Part shown: piece after piece, positions 8,140 to 16,837 of the stretch
Layout of the letters: every line of letters starts with the position of its first letter
Position numbering within the stretch: position 1 is the first letter of the stretch
NCBI RefSeq assembly: GCF_014235875.1
Contig: NZ_JACJUK010000001.1
Span: forward strand, 620,001-684,000
DNA: 64,000 bases
Direction of reading: 5' to 3'
Origin: Croceivirga lutea
GTDB lineage: Bacteria > Bacteroidota > Bacteroidia > Flavobacteriales > Flavobacteriaceae
Notes under the pieces: model-generated
Told to the model about the DNA's origin: nothing
The model's input: only the letters and a program-made list of their open reading frames with translations
The model's database searches: none
Translations under genes and position numbers: made by a program

Positions 8140-8732
8140 TAATTAGCAGGTTCTATTTTAAGTCTTTTACCGTCTTTATAACTAGCTACAAATGCATCTT
8201 TAATTCCGGCATCGATTAATACCTTTCGCAATTCTTGTGCTTCTTCTAAAGTAGAATACGTACCTATAGAATATGAATAGTAAGGATTAGCTTTGGAAAA
8301 CAAGGTATTTGTTAATGCATTAGAAGCCAAAGAAACATTATTATCAACAAAAGACTTTATCTGCACAGAATATACTTTATCTTTTTCTAAAAATTGTTTA
8401 GCTAAATAAAACTCTTTAACCAAACTCAACTCCTGATTCTGTTGTTTAAGGTTATTTATTCGTGCTTTAATGGCCTCTAAACTGTCAATAGAAACCAAAT
8501 AATTGTCTTGTGAACTTACACTAGTATTTACACCAGCAGAATACGAACCAATACCTAAAACACCAATTATAATTAAACCCAAAACACCTAGAAGAACGTT
8601 ACGCTGAATTTTGTAACGTTTTAAGTCTTTATTTTTAAAGTTTATTTGGTCTAGTAATCTTTCGTTTATTATTTGTGCTTTTTCAACGTCTTTATGCAAA
8701 TCCAATAAATCATTCTCATCAATAAACGGCAT
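8139..8732 (-). CDS. SPOR-domain-like single-pass membrane protein
   Basis: This 197-residue protein has a charged N-terminal segment of about 45 residues, one transmembrane helix at about residues 46-68, a short coiled stretch, and a C-terminal region (about 118-195) that resembles a SPOR peptidoglycan-binding domain: VYSVQIKSF followed by YYSYSIGTYSTLEEAQELRKVL. The topology suggests a cytoplasmic N-terminus and a periplasmic domain, as in cell-division proteins. It directly precedes and overlaps menA by one base, but no functional connection is evident. SPOR assignment is from motif shape and is moderately certain. Confidence 0.7.
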   Translation of the reverse strand: MPFIDENDLLDLHKDVEKAQIINERLLDQINFKNKDLKRYKIQRNVLLGVLGLIIIGVLGIGSYSAGVNTSVSSQDNYLVSIDSLEAIKARINNLKQQNQELSLVKEFYLAKQFLEKDKVYSVQIKSFVDNNVSLASNALTNTLFSKANPYYSYSIGTYSTLEEAQELRKVLIDAGIKDAFVASYKDGKRLKIEPAN

Positions 8733-8829
8733 ATGTTGATTTTTTAAATTTTAAATGTATTTCAACAAATCTAATCGATAAAAGTAATTTGACAAAACAA
8801 GTATGCATAAAGTATTTTAAATAAGCTAC

Positions 8830-9660
8830 TTAGGTAAGTTTTATACCATTATTTTCTAGCGTAATCTTTTTACTTTTATACAATACACCTACCCCTTTTT
8901 TAAATGCCTTTTTACTTAAGCCTAAACGCTGTTTTATTTCGTCTGGTGAAGATTTATCGTGTAGCGCTAAAAAACCATTGTTTTCTTTTAAAGCATTAAG
9001 AATTAACGCTGCTGTAGGCTCCAACATTTTTGCCCCAAGTGGTTGCAGTGAAAGGTCTATTTTACCATCTTCTCTTATTTTTTGAATATAACCAGTAAGA
9101 GTATCACCTTCCTTAATTGCTTTAAAAATAGTGTCTGAATAAAGTAATCCCTTATAGGTGTCATTTATTATGGCCTCCCAGCCTAATGGCGTTTTACGCC
9201 ATATGTTCAGATTAACTTCTTCTAATTCCTCTAATTGATTTTCATGTTTTTGAAGAAACTTTTCTAACCTAGATGAAGCAGCCAACCTAAACGTTTTTTC
9301 ATCTAAATAGCAATGAACCAAATAAGAGTTGCCAACTTGCATTTTTTCAACCTGTTCTCGGTACGGCACAAAAAGATGTTTTTCTAACCCCCAATCTAGA
9401 AAGGCCCCGTAATCATTTACATCAACAACTTCTAGAAACCCGTACTCATCTCTGCATATTTTTGGTGTTAAAGTTGTAGCTACTGGTCTTTCTTCATGAT
9501 CTAAATAACAAAACACCTCTAAATCCGCATCAAAATCCAGTTCTTTGGGTACGTATTTATTAGGCAATAGAATTTCTACGCCTTCTTTATCTGATAAAAA
9601 AACACCTACGCTTGTATTGCGCACAGGTTTAAGTTTATTGTATTTTCCTAATGCTATCAT
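8830..9660 (-). CDS. CvfB-like S1 RNA-binding protein
   Basis: The 276-residue protein matches the CvfB family: consecutive S1-type beta-barrels in the first two thirds (FLEVVDVNDYGAFLDWGLEKHLFVP is the clearest, with others around residues 1-70 and 150-210) and a C-terminal winged-helix segment ending at the C-terminus (SSPDEIKQRLGLSKKAFKKGVGVLYK). CvfB proteins bind RNA and influence expression of secreted factors in firmicutes; the role in Bacteroidetes is not known to me. The ATG lies only 11 bases after the stem of the upstream terminator, within its T-rich tail, so initiation must use a very short leader or read-through RNA. Confidence 0.82.
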   Translation of the reverse strand: MIALGKYNKLKPVRNTSVGVFLSDKEGVEILLPNKYVPKELDFDADLEVFCYLDHEERPVATTLTPKICRDEYGFLEVVDVNDYGAFLDWGLEKHLFVPYREQVEKMQVGNSYLVHCYLDEKTFRLAASSRLEKFLQKHENQLEELEEVNLNIWRKTPLGWEAIINDTYKGLLYSDTIFKAIKEGDTLTGYIQKIREDGKIDLSLQPLGAKMLEPTAALILNALKENNGFLALHDKSSPDEIKQRLGLSKKAFKKGVGVLYKSKKITLENNGIKLT

Positions 9661-9671
9661 TCAAAAACAAA

Positions 9672-9703
9672 AAAACCGCTTAGTTTAAGAACCAAGCGGT
9701 TTT
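9672..9703 (-). terminator. intrinsic terminator after DUF2853 gene
   Basis: The 10-base arms AAAACCGCTT and AAGCGGTTTT flank a 12-base loop. On the minus strand the stem is followed by TTTGTTTTTGA, and the CvfB-like gene starts immediately afterwards. It ends the thioesterase-menF-menD-DUF2853 transcript. Confidence 0.85.
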
Positions 9704-9721
9704 AAAATAATATTTTACTTA

Positions 9722-10063
9722 TTAATTGTAAATAGACTGCTTACCAAAGTGTTTACAAAGTTGGTAATACACAACAGCTCTATGCTTATTTCTTTCAGAT
9801 TTACCATACTTTTCAATCACTGTATTGATAGCTTCCATTAATTTTGGGCTATCATCCATACCTAACTTTTTCATTAGGTAATTCTTTTTAACAGTTTCTA
9901 ATTCTTTTTCATCACTTCCAGAAACTTTAGAAGCGTCAACGTTATAAATAGCTGGCCCCAAGCCTATTGCTACTTTTGTTAATAAATCCATGTCTGGAGT
10001 TTCGCCAAATTTTTCTTTGATATCGGCAGCGTATTTTTCAATTAATTCGTCTCTCTTGCTCAT
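9722..10063 (-). CDS. DUF2853 family protein
   Basis: This 113-residue, charged, probably all-helical soluble protein has no signal peptide. It begins with SKRDELIEKYAADIKEKFG and ends with a helix-rich segment containing HRAVVYYQLCKHFGK, a pattern I recognise as DUF2853. No function is established. It sits 31 bases downstream of menD on the same strand and is followed by a strong terminator, so it is the last gene of the menF-menD transcript. In related genomes I would expect menB close to this position, but it is absent here. Confidence 0.85.
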   Translation of the reverse strand: MSKRDELIEKYAADIKEKFGETPDMDLLTKVAIGLGPAIYNVDASKVSGSDEKELETVKKNYLMKKLGMDDSPKLMEAINTVIEKYGKSERNKHRAVVYYQLCKHFGKQSIYN

Positions 10064-10094
10064 AATAAAATAATGTTAGAGTTTAGTGTTTGGT

Positions 10095-11834
10095 CTAAGA
10101 TATGAAATCAAAATAACCAAGCAAAATTTTGTTATTTACTTCTCTAGGTGTAAATACTTCTAAAAGTCTAGTAGCATCCGAATTTTTGAAAAATCCGGAT
10201 AAATTATTTTCTAATTCAACTTTAGTTTTTGCAGCGTAATATTCAACTCCGAACTGTAGACATAAATGCTCTACATTGGTGTTTTGCTTTGTTTCAAAAT
10301 ATTTTTCAAAAGTTTCAGAACCATCATTACCTGGTAAAATTCTAAAAATTCCACCTCCTGAATTATTTATAAGAATTATTCTAAAATTTTTTTTAACGTA
10401 AGAATTCCATAAAGCATTGCTATCATAGAAAAAACTTAAATCACCAGATATTAACAAGGTTGGCTTTTTTTCATAAAAAGCAGCTCCAACCGCCGTAGAG
10501 GTGCTACCATCTATTCCGCTTGTACCTCTATTGCAATAAACTTTTAGATTCGACTTAATAGGAAATAATTGCGCATACCTAACGGTAGAACTGTTAGAAA
10601 GATGCATTTGGTAATTATTCGGTATTGCTTTAAATATTAAATCAAATGCAAGGAAATCTGAAAAAGGTATTTGTTGAAGATACTCTTGTTGTTTTTTTAA
10701 ATAGTTTTCTTTGACTTTTTTCCATTTGGGGTTATAATCACTGGAAACGTAAGAATAATTGGTTAGCATGGCATCCAAAAATTCTTGAGGCGGGCATTTA
10801 AAATGTTTTGTTAACGAAAAATAGGTGTCAAAAGCTCTTGTGATGTCTACATGCCAATGATGCTTAGGCTTATATTTTCTTAAAAATGCTTTTACTTTTT
10901 TTGAGACCACCAATCCGCCAAAAGTCAATAAAATCTCAGGTTGTAATTCTTTAAATCTATGTTCACTATTTGTAGATTTCTCTATAGGAAAAATAACACT
11001 ATCAATACTTGAAATTACTTCGTGGTGATTTAGATTAGAAGTAGTTTCTGTAAAAACTAAAACAGAAGGGTCTGCAATTAATGAATTTAAAACCTCAACA
11101 TTAATTTCATTGGGGTGACTCACCCCTACCAAAACCAATTTTTTTGAGGCTGTATTCCAGATTGCTTTATAGTCTTCAATCTCAGAAACATCTAAATGAA
11201 TGCTATCAGTAACAATAGCGGTGTCTAGTATTGGTGAATCATCATCAATAGTGTTATATAAAGGCTCTTCAAACGGAATGTTTATGTGTACAGGTAACGA
11301 TTTGCTGCATGCTGTACCCAAAGCTTCAAGAATTTGATTTTTGTTAAACCTGTCTATCTCATCTTGACTTTCTGCCAATAATTCAGGAGAAAATTGAGCT
11401 ATGGTATTATAAGCGTGAGATACATCTAACTTTAAATTGGCAGAATACCCAATATGCCTGTAAAAAACGTTGTCTTGCCGTATAGTTTGACCATCACCAA
11501 TATCAATTTTGTAAGGCGGTCTATCTGCTGAAATTACTATTAATGGTAACTCACTGTAAAATGCCTCGGCAACTGCCGGATAGTAATTTAACAGTGCACT
11601 ACCCGAGCTACACAAAACAGCAGCAGGTCTACGTTGATTTTGTGCAATACCTGTTGCAAAAAAAGCCGCCGAGCGTTCGTCTACAATACTAAAACAATTG
11701 AAAAAAGGGTCTGCTGTAAAACTTAAAATTAAAGGCGCATTTCTAGAACCTGGAGAAATAATAATGTCTTTAATTCCCTTTAATTTAAAAAGCTGTACTA
11801 AGTTTTTAGCTGTGGGAATAGTAGAATACTTCAT
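10095..11834 (-). CDS. menD: SEPHCHC synthase (MenD)
   Basis: MenD is the thiamine-diphosphate enzyme that joins 2-oxoglutarate and isochorismate to SEPHCHC, the first committed step of menaquinone synthesis. The 579-residue protein has the three-domain layout: an N-terminal pyrimidine-binding domain with SPGSRNAPL and the region around LPLIVISADRPP, a central domain, and a C-terminal diphosphate-binding domain with NRGTSGIDGSTSTAVG and the metal-binding GDLSFFYDSNAL...INNSGGGIF. The length is normal for the family. It lies 38 bases downstream of menF and 31 bases upstream of DUF2853, so the three form one transcript. Confidence 0.96.
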   Translation of the reverse strand: MKYSTIPTAKNLVQLFKLKGIKDIIISPGSRNAPLILSFTADPFFNCFSIVDERSAAFFATGIAQNQRRPAAVLCSSGSALLNYYPAVAEAFYSELPLIVISADRPPYKIDIGDGQTIRQDNVFYRHIGYSANLKLDVSHAYNTIAQFSPELLAESQDEIDRFNKNQILEALGTACSKSLPVHINIPFEEPLYNTIDDDSPILDTAIVTDSIHLDVSEIEDYKAIWNTASKKLVLVGVSHPNEINVEVLNSLIADPSVLVFTETTSNLNHHEVISSIDSVIFPIEKSTNSEHRFKELQPEILLTFGGLVVSKKVKAFLRKYKPKHHWHVDITRAFDTYFSLTKHFKCPPQEFLDAMLTNYSYVSSDYNPKWKKVKENYLKKQQEYLQQIPFSDFLAFDLIFKAIPNNYQMHLSNSSTVRYAQLFPIKSNLKVYCNRGTSGIDGSTSTAVGAAFYEKKPTLLISGDLSFFYDSNALWNSYVKKNFRIILINNSGGGIFRILPGNDGSETFEKYFETKQNTNVEHLCLQFGVEYYAAKTKVELENNLSGFFKNSDATRLLEVFTPREVNNKILLGYFDFIS

Positions 11835-11872
11835 TATTGCAAAAATACAACCTGTGGGTCTTAAAAACTATA

Positions 11873-12922
11873 TTAAAGAAGTGTCAACATAGTTTTACTT
11901 TTATTAACTGTCTCTTGCCACTCCTTCTCTGGAATAGAATCTTTGGTGAGACCGCCTCCTACATAAATATTCACTTTTGAATCGTGTTTAGACATACACC
12001 TTAAATTAACATACAAATCAACAGTATTATTGAATACATTCAAGTCTCCTAGAAAACCAGTATAATAACCTCTATTGTAGCCTTCATTCTCTAAAATATA
12101 TGCTTTTGTAGGTTGGGTGGGCATACCACAAACCGCTGGAGTTGGATGTAAGCTTTTAATTATTTCAGCAATATCTTCTTCTGAATTTAAATCAACGTCT
12201 ATTGTAGATTTTAAATGCCATAATTTTCCAGCTTTAGTATTTACGGGACCTTTAATAGTTGCCTTAAGATTTAGTTTAGCAAGTTTACCAACAATATCAT
12301 CAGTGACAATTTGTTGTTCATCCAATTCCTTTGAAGACCAATCTGGCAGCTCATTTTCTTTAAAGGGCAAAGTTCCTGCCAAAGAAGTGGTCTGTAGCTT
12401 TTGTTCTTTTATCTGTAAAAAACGTTCTGGAGTTGCACCAAACCACTCTCCTACTTTAGGATGATAAAACCAATAACAAAAAGCATTGCCGTAGTTTGCC
12501 AAAAGGTTTTGGAAGAGTTCAGAAGATTTTCTTTTTGTACTAACATCGATTCTTCTAGAAAAGACAACTTTTTTAAAGGCTCCATTAGCAATTTGATGTA
12601 TTGCCTTGTCAACTTTTTGCAAATAAGAGGCTTTACCATCTTGGTTAACTTTTATAGCATTCAACGTTAAAGGCGCAACTTCTTTATACTTTTCTTGTAA
12701 AACCCTATCGGGTAAAACTTTAATAGCGGCTTCATCAATATCAAAGGGTGCAAAAATGAATCCTGATGCATTGTAATCATTAAAAAAAAACAATTCTTTA
12801 GAATCTTGAAACACACCAAGAATCAATTCTTCTCCAGGTTTTCTGAACAAAACAAATGGCAGTTTTCTTTCAGAATGTTTAACTGCCTGTTCTAAAATAT
12901 TACTCGTTTTTTGCAAGTGCAA
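11873..12922 (-). CDS. menF: isochorismate synthase (MenF)
   Basis: This chorismate-utilising enzyme (349 residues) isomerises chorismate to isochorismate. The C-terminal half holds the family signatures: KVVFSRRI, the GATPERFL segment, TSLAGT, SKELDEQQIV, and the block HPTPAVCGMPT followed by ENEGYNRGYYTGFLG with the metal-binding glutamates. The reading frame opens with TTG at 12922 and overlaps the upstream thioesterase gene by 23 bases; another TTG lies two codons further, and no ATG fits. Downstream comes menD, which uses the product. An anthranilate or aminodeoxychorismate synthase is unlikely given the short length and context. Confidence 0.92.
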   Translation of the reverse strand: MHLQKTSNILEQAVKHSERKLPFVLFRKPGEELILGVFQDSKELFFFNDYNASGFIFAPFDIDEAAIKVLPDRVLQEKYKEVAPLTLNAIKVNQDGKASYLQKVDKAIHQIANGAFKKVVFSRRIDVSTKRKSSELFQNLLANYGNAFCYWFYHPKVGEWFGATPERFLQIKEQKLQTTSLAGTLPFKENELPDWSSKELDEQQIVTDDIVGKLAKLNLKATIKGPVNTKAGKLWHLKSTIDVDLNSEEDIAEIIKSLHPTPAVCGMPTQPTKAYILENEGYNRGYYTGFLGDLNVFNNTVDLYVNLRCMSKHDSKVNIYVGGGLTKDSIPEKEWQETVNKSKTMLTLL

Positions 12923-13325
12923 TTGTAGTAAGTTTACAGTTAGAAATTAACGCACCTTCTTCATTGGTAACCTTTATTTCCCAGAGTTGTGTAGTTCTTC
13001 CTTTATGTAGTAATGAAGCCCTTGCATACACAAAACCTTCTCGTATACCCTTAACATGATTAGCTGCAATCTCAATACCCCGAACCTCATACTTGTTTCT
13101 ATCTAAAAAAATATAAGATGCTGCACTACCTACACTTTCGGCAAGTGCAACAGTAGCACCACCATGTAGCACACCATCTGGTTGATATACTCTAGAATTT
13201 ACAGGCATTTTAGCAATTAAAAAGTTCTCGCCGACATCAACGTACTCTATTTCTAAGGTTTCCATTAAGGTGCCTTTACAAATGCTATTACAAACTTCTA
13301 AAATCTTTGCCTTGTGTTCTTCCAT
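12900..13325 (-). CDS. PaaI/YdiI-type hotdog thioesterase (possible DHNA-CoA thioesterase)
   Basis: This hotdog-fold thioesterase has 141 residues from the chosen ATG. It shows the signature GVLHGGATVALAESVGS, whose glutamate is the expected general base, and the closing strands GFVYARASLLHKGRTTQLWEI. As the first gene of a transcript continuing into menF and menD, it is a good candidate for the enzyme that hydrolyses DHNA-CoA, the role of the related YdiI (MenI) in Escherichia coli; that role is inference. Two earlier in-frame starts (13352 and 13379) are rejected because a TAACTTTG promoter element lies at 13340-13347, and ATG 13325 matches the usual N-terminus. Confidence 0.82.
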   Translation of the reverse strand: MEEHKAKILEVCNSICKGTLMETLEIEYVDVGENFLIAKMPVNSRVYQPDGVLHGGATVALAESVGSAASYIFLDRNKYEVRGIEIAANHVKGIREGFVYARASLLHKGRTTQLWEIKVTNEEGALISNCKLTTIALAKNE

Positions 13326-13339
13326 TCTTATATTTTTAC

Positions 13340-13347
13340 CAAAGTTA
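13340..13347 (-). promoter_or_regulatory. -7 promoter element for thioesterase-menF-menD
   Basis: The minus strand reads TAACTTTG, matching TAnnTTTG, and ends 14 bases before the ATG at 13325. A TTTG suitable as -33 box lies slightly further upstream than usual. The intergenic space is shared with the divergent esterase gene starting at 13385. Confidence 0.6.
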
Positions 13348-13384
13348 CGCATAGAAAAATTTAGCAGAAACCAAACCACATTTA

Positions 13385-14029
13385 ATGCAGCAGGTAATCA
13401 AACAAGTGAGTTATACCACTACCAATACTTATGAGACTTTAAATGAATTAACCAAAAACACCACACATATTTGGATAGTTTTACACGGTATTGGCTATTT
13501 ATCAAAATATTTTCTTAGACATTTTAAATCGTTACCGTCAGATAAACACTATATAATTGCCCCGCAAGCACCTTCTAAATACTACTTAAAAGATGAATAT
13601 AAATATGTTGGCGCTTCTTGGTTGACCAAAGAAAATACCGAAAAAGAAATTTTAAATGTGCTGGCGTATTTAGAAGCTGTTCTTATTAAAGAAAATTTAC
13701 CTAAGGATAAGAAATTAGTTCTTTTTGGTTTTTCTCAGGGCGTTTCTATTGCTACACGTTGGGTCGCAAGAAGAAAGCTAGTTATAGACTATTTGTTTTT
13801 ATATGCCGGAGGTATTCCAAACGAACTTAAGGCAGATGATTTTTTACATCTTAAAAACAAGACCACTGTTAAAGTTATTTATGGAAACGAAGATGTATTT
13901 TTAAATGAAGAACGATTAGTAGGCGAGACAAAAAAAATAAAGAACTTTTTTCCCAATGAAACTGAAATCATAAAATTTGATGGAGGTCATGAGATGAAGC
14001 CAGAAATTATTAATGCCTTACTTAAATGA
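13385..14029 (+). CDS. alpha/beta hydrolase, phospholipase/carboxylesterase type
   Basis: This 214-residue cytoplasmic serine hydrolase has the nucleophile elbow GFSQG at 115-119 (S117), the acid D170 in YGNED and the base H202 in GGHEM, which together complete the catalytic triad. The oxyanion region is WIVLHGIG near residue 30. The GFSQG elbow and the length fit the small carboxylesterase family (Abhydrolase_2) rather than MenH, whose elbow is GxSxGG, even though the gene lies beside the men region. The stop codon overlaps the start of the GNAT gene (ATGA), so the two are co-translated. Confidence 0.82.
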   Translation: MQQVIKQVSYTTTNTYETLNELTKNTTHIWIVLHGIGYLSKYFLRHFKSLPSDKHYIIAPQAPSKYYLKDEYKYVGASWLTKENTEKEILNVLAYLEAVLIKENLPKDKKLVLFGFSQGVSIATRWVARRKLVIDYLFLYAGGIPNELKADDFLHLKNKTTVKVIYGNEDVFLNEERLVGETKKIKNFFPNETEIIKFDGGHEMKPEIINALLK

Positions 14030-14583
14030 TACTAGATTTTACGTTAGAAAACGAACGAGTTAAATTAACTCCTCTCTCATTGGTAAACTTTAAAGAATTG
14101 ATACCTGTGGCTTCTGAGCATAAATTGGTCCAATTCTCACCCTCAGCTATTGAAACTGTTGATGCGCTACAAAACTATGTAGAGGTTGCCTTAAAATTAA
14201 AAAAGAAGAAAGCTGCAATCCCTTTTTTAATATATGACAAGCAACTAAACTTATATGCTGGCAGTACACGGTATATGAATATTAACTGGAAAAACAGGGT
14301 ACTACATATAGGTTCTACATGGATAGGAAGCGGTTTTCAAGGCACAGGTTTAAATACTCAAATGAAAAAGCTAATGCTAGACCATGCTTTTGAAGCTATG
14401 GAATTTGAAAAGGTAGAATTTAGGGTGGATGAACGTAATGTAAAATCTAGAAAAGCCGTTGAAAAACTGGGCGCTCAATTAGAAGGTATTTTACGAGAAG
14501 ATGTCTACCTACTCGATGGTTTTAAACGAAATACCTGTTGTTATGGTTTACTAAAACGAGAATGGCAAGCTACTCAACTTTAA
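14026..14583 (+). CDS. GNAT family N-acetyltransferase
   Basis: This acetyltransferase (185 residues) resembles the RimJ/RimL group that acetylates protein N-termini or small amines. Visible features are an N-terminal LTPLSLVNFKEL, a strand YAGSTRYMNINWKNRVLHIGSTWIG, the acetyl-CoA loop SGFQGTGLNTQMKKLML, and the closing motif VEKLGAQLEGILRED. The substrate cannot be deduced. It overlaps the upstream esterase by four bases and the convergent secreted-protein gene by 14 bases. Confidence 0.85.
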   Translation: MILDFTLENERVKLTPLSLVNFKELIPVASEHKLVQFSPSAIETVDALQNYVEVALKLKKKKAAIPFLIYDKQLNLYAGSTRYMNINWKNRVLHIGSTWIGSGFQGTGLNTQMKKLMLDHAFEAMEFEKVEFRVDERNVKSRKAVEKLGAQLEGILREDVYLLDGFKRNTCCYGLLKREWQATQL

Positions 14584-15499
14584 TGTCAGCGGACTGGTCT
14601 TCGTAATATTCGATAATTCTAGTTACAAAAGAATTATCAGGAGTAATTATCTTCTTAACCCAATTTGGTTGAAGATTAGCATCATACTGAAAAATATATC
14701 CTTTTTCTGACTTTGAATTTTGGCGTTGAATAATTTCTTTTTCCAAAACACCTTCTTTATTGTAAACAAACGTTCTTTTAATCTCAGATGCAAACTGTTC
14801 TGTTTTGGTATCAAATATAAATTGTTCCTCGGATAGTAAATTTCCGTTTTCCGCATAACGCAGTTCTTTTGCTTCACTTGGCTGACCGTCAACAAAATCT
14901 TTGGTTAATTCTATTTTTAAGGTTTTACCAGATTTTAATTTTTGAGATGACACCCGAACTGATTTTTCGATTACCTCATTTGTAAAATATGTTGTGGTTG
15001 ATTCTCCCTTGTACTCTGATTTTTCAATACGTTTTTCATCCACTCCATCTTCATGAGAAACTATGATTTTAAAAATATCACCATTTTCATTTAACAAATG
15101 CTCCTGTTTCTCAAAGAATGCTTTATCGTAAGAAATTATTTTTTCAACTATTTTAGGCTGTGTTCCAGTAGTATCATACTCATAAAAATTACCCATAGAG
15201 GTTTTCATGTCTATTTTACCGTTTTTATAGCTTTCTACGCGCTTTTCTATTAACAGATTATTCGTAAATACAAAGTGTGTAATATCTTGATCTTCTTCAT
15301 TGTACTGCGTAACTATTTTAGTTAGTTTACCATCCTTAGTAAACTCAAACAATTCACGACCATAATCTGTAACTACAGTACAGGTTTTTACTTGCCCATT
15401 TAAGTCGAAATCTTTCGTAGATAACGTACTTATTTCTTGAGCCTGAAAACTCAAACTTATTAGCAAAAATGATAGTATACAGCCGTAAAATTTCATCAT
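14570..15499 (-). CDS. secreted protein of unknown function
   Basis: I do not recognise this 309-residue protein. It starts with a signal peptide (MMKFYGCILSFLLISLSFQAQ) and has no further membrane segment. The mature part is built from short beta-hairpin-like units such as GRELFEFTKDGKLTKIV, ENGDIFKIIVSHEDG, ENGNLLSEEQFIF and YNKEGVLEKEIIQ, which recall the YD-type repeats of antigen-like and Rhs-like proteins in loose form. It ends at FVTRIIEYYEDQSADIKVE without a sorting domain, so a periplasmic location is likeliest. The gene stands alone: its end overlaps the convergent GNAT gene by 14 bases. Confidence 0.75.
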   Translation of the reverse strand: MMKFYGCILSFLLISLSFQAQEISTLSTKDFDLNGQVKTCTVVTDYGRELFEFTKDGKLTKIVTQYNEEDQDITHFVFTNNLLIEKRVESYKNGKIDMKTSMGNFYEYDTTGTQPKIVEKIISYDKAFFEKQEHLLNENGDIFKIIVSHEDGVDEKRIEKSEYKGESTTTYFTNEVIEKSVRVSSQKLKSGKTLKIELTKDFVDGQPSEAKELRYAENGNLLSEEQFIFDTKTEQFASEIKRTFVYNKEGVLEKEIIQRQNSKSEKGYIFQYDANLQPNWVKKIITPDNSFVTRIIEYYEDQSADIKVE

Positions 15500-15584
15500 A
15501 GTACAAAGTTAGTTGGTTTATCTACTATTTTAAACATTACGCATGTCTAGTTATCGAAAATGTAGAAAATAATTGCAGTAACCT

Positions 15585-16835
15585 TTAAAATGTACGTAAT
15601 GGACTGTAAGAAGAGATGTTTAAAGAGGTAACTTTATCAGAAATTAGTTCAGCAATTAGTTTGCCTGTTGCCGGACCCAAGCTCCAACCCATCATAGCAT
15701 GCCCTGTAGCTATTGATAAATTATTTAAGTGTTTAACCCGACCAATGTAAGGTAAACCATCTGGACTAACCGGTCTCAATCCACAAGAAGCATTAGCACT
15801 ACTAGCCCTGTTAATTTGTAAACCGTTATAAAAACGTTTAGCACCATCAGCTATAGCGTTAACGCGTTTTTTATTGATTTGATGATTTATACCAGAAAAC
15901 TCCATAGTACCAGCAAAACGGGTAAAACCAATCATTGGAGTAACTGCCATTTTAGCTTCTAACAAAATGGCAGGCATGGTAATATTTGTTGGATTTAATT
16001 CATCTATACAATACCCTTTGCCTGCCTGAATACGTAAATCTAGTTTGAGCTTTTTAGCTAAATTTCCAGACCATGAACCTGTGGCTAGAACCACCTCATC
16101 AAAATGATAATTTGTAGTTGTAGTTTGAATCGATTTGATTTTATCTTTGGTAATTTTAAAATCAATGACAGCTTCGTTTTTCAGAATTTTTACTCCGTTT
16201 TTAGTTAAGTTAGCTTTCAATAATTTCATAAAATTAAGCGGAGTGGTATGACCATCACAATGGTAGTGAACTGCACCTAAAGCATTAACTGAAATACCAG
16301 TTTCAACCTTTGAAATACCTTCCATATCTAAAATCGAAGAAGCTAAACCTAACCTTTTTGCACTTTCTGCTACTTTAATTTCGTGGTCGCCTTCTTTTTG
16401 GGTCTGAAAATACATGAGTAAACCTTTACGCTCATAATGAAAATCTTTGAAGGCTATATCCGTTTTTAATTCATCATATAAATCTCTGCTCAGTAGATTA
16501 ATATCTCGAATTAACGGCATAGCTTTATCTACTTTTTTAGGCGTTGATGATTTTTTAAATGCCCAAGCCCATTTTAAAAAGTCATAATCTAATCTAGGTT
16601 TCATGTAAAACGGACTTGCCGAATTGAACATATATTTCAATCCTTTCGAAATCATTCCAGGTGAGGCTAATGGAATAATATGGCTTGGAGTAAGATAACC
16701 GGCATTTACATAACTAGCACCAGCATCCATACTAGATTTATCAATAACCGTTACTTGGTGACCTTCTTTTTGTAAATAATACGCAGAACAAAGACCAATT
16801 ATGCCACCACCGATAACTACAACCTTCTTTGCCAT
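15585..16835 (-). CDS. FAD-dependent D-amino acid dehydrogenase, probable D-hydroxyproline dehydrogenase
   Basis: This 416-residue DAO-fold flavoenzyme of the DadA type carries the dinucleotide motif VVVIGGGIIGLCSAYYL at the N-terminus, a second FAD contact at VVLATGSWSGNLAKKL, and a C-terminal GLRPVSPDGLPYIG...LSIATGHAMMGWSLGP. In context it should oxidise cis-4-hydroxy-D-proline, the epimerase product, to 1-pyrroline-4-hydroxy-2-carboxylate. It is the last gene of the hydroxyproline operon, two bases after the epimerase. On sequence alone it could act on other D-amino acids; the assignment rests on the gene set around it. Confidence 0.85.
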   Translation of the reverse strand: MAKKVVVIGGGIIGLCSAYYLQKEGHQVTVIDKSSMDAGASYVNAGYLTPSHIIPLASPGMISKGLKYMFNSASPFYMKPRLDYDFLKWAWAFKKSSTPKKVDKAMPLIRDINLLSRDLYDELKTDIAFKDFHYERKGLLMYFQTQKEGDHEIKVAESAKRLGLASSILDMEGISKVETGISVNALGAVHYHCDGHTTPLNFMKLLKANLTKNGVKILKNEAVIDFKITKDKIKSIQTTTTNYHFDEVVLATGSWSGNLAKKLKLDLRIQAGKGYCIDELNPTNITMPAILLEAKMAVTPMIGFTRFAGTMEFSGINHQINKKRVNAIADGAKRFYNGLQINRASSANASCGLRPVSPDGLPYIGRVKHLNNLSIATGHAMMGWSLGPATGKLIAELISDKVTSLNISSYSPLRTF

Positions 16836-16837
16836 AA

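Noticed and set aside
13385-14029. Esterase as MenH of the menaquinone pathway
   Set aside because: The GFSQG elbow and length are those of the small carboxylesterase family; MenH has GxSxGG. Position alone is not enough.
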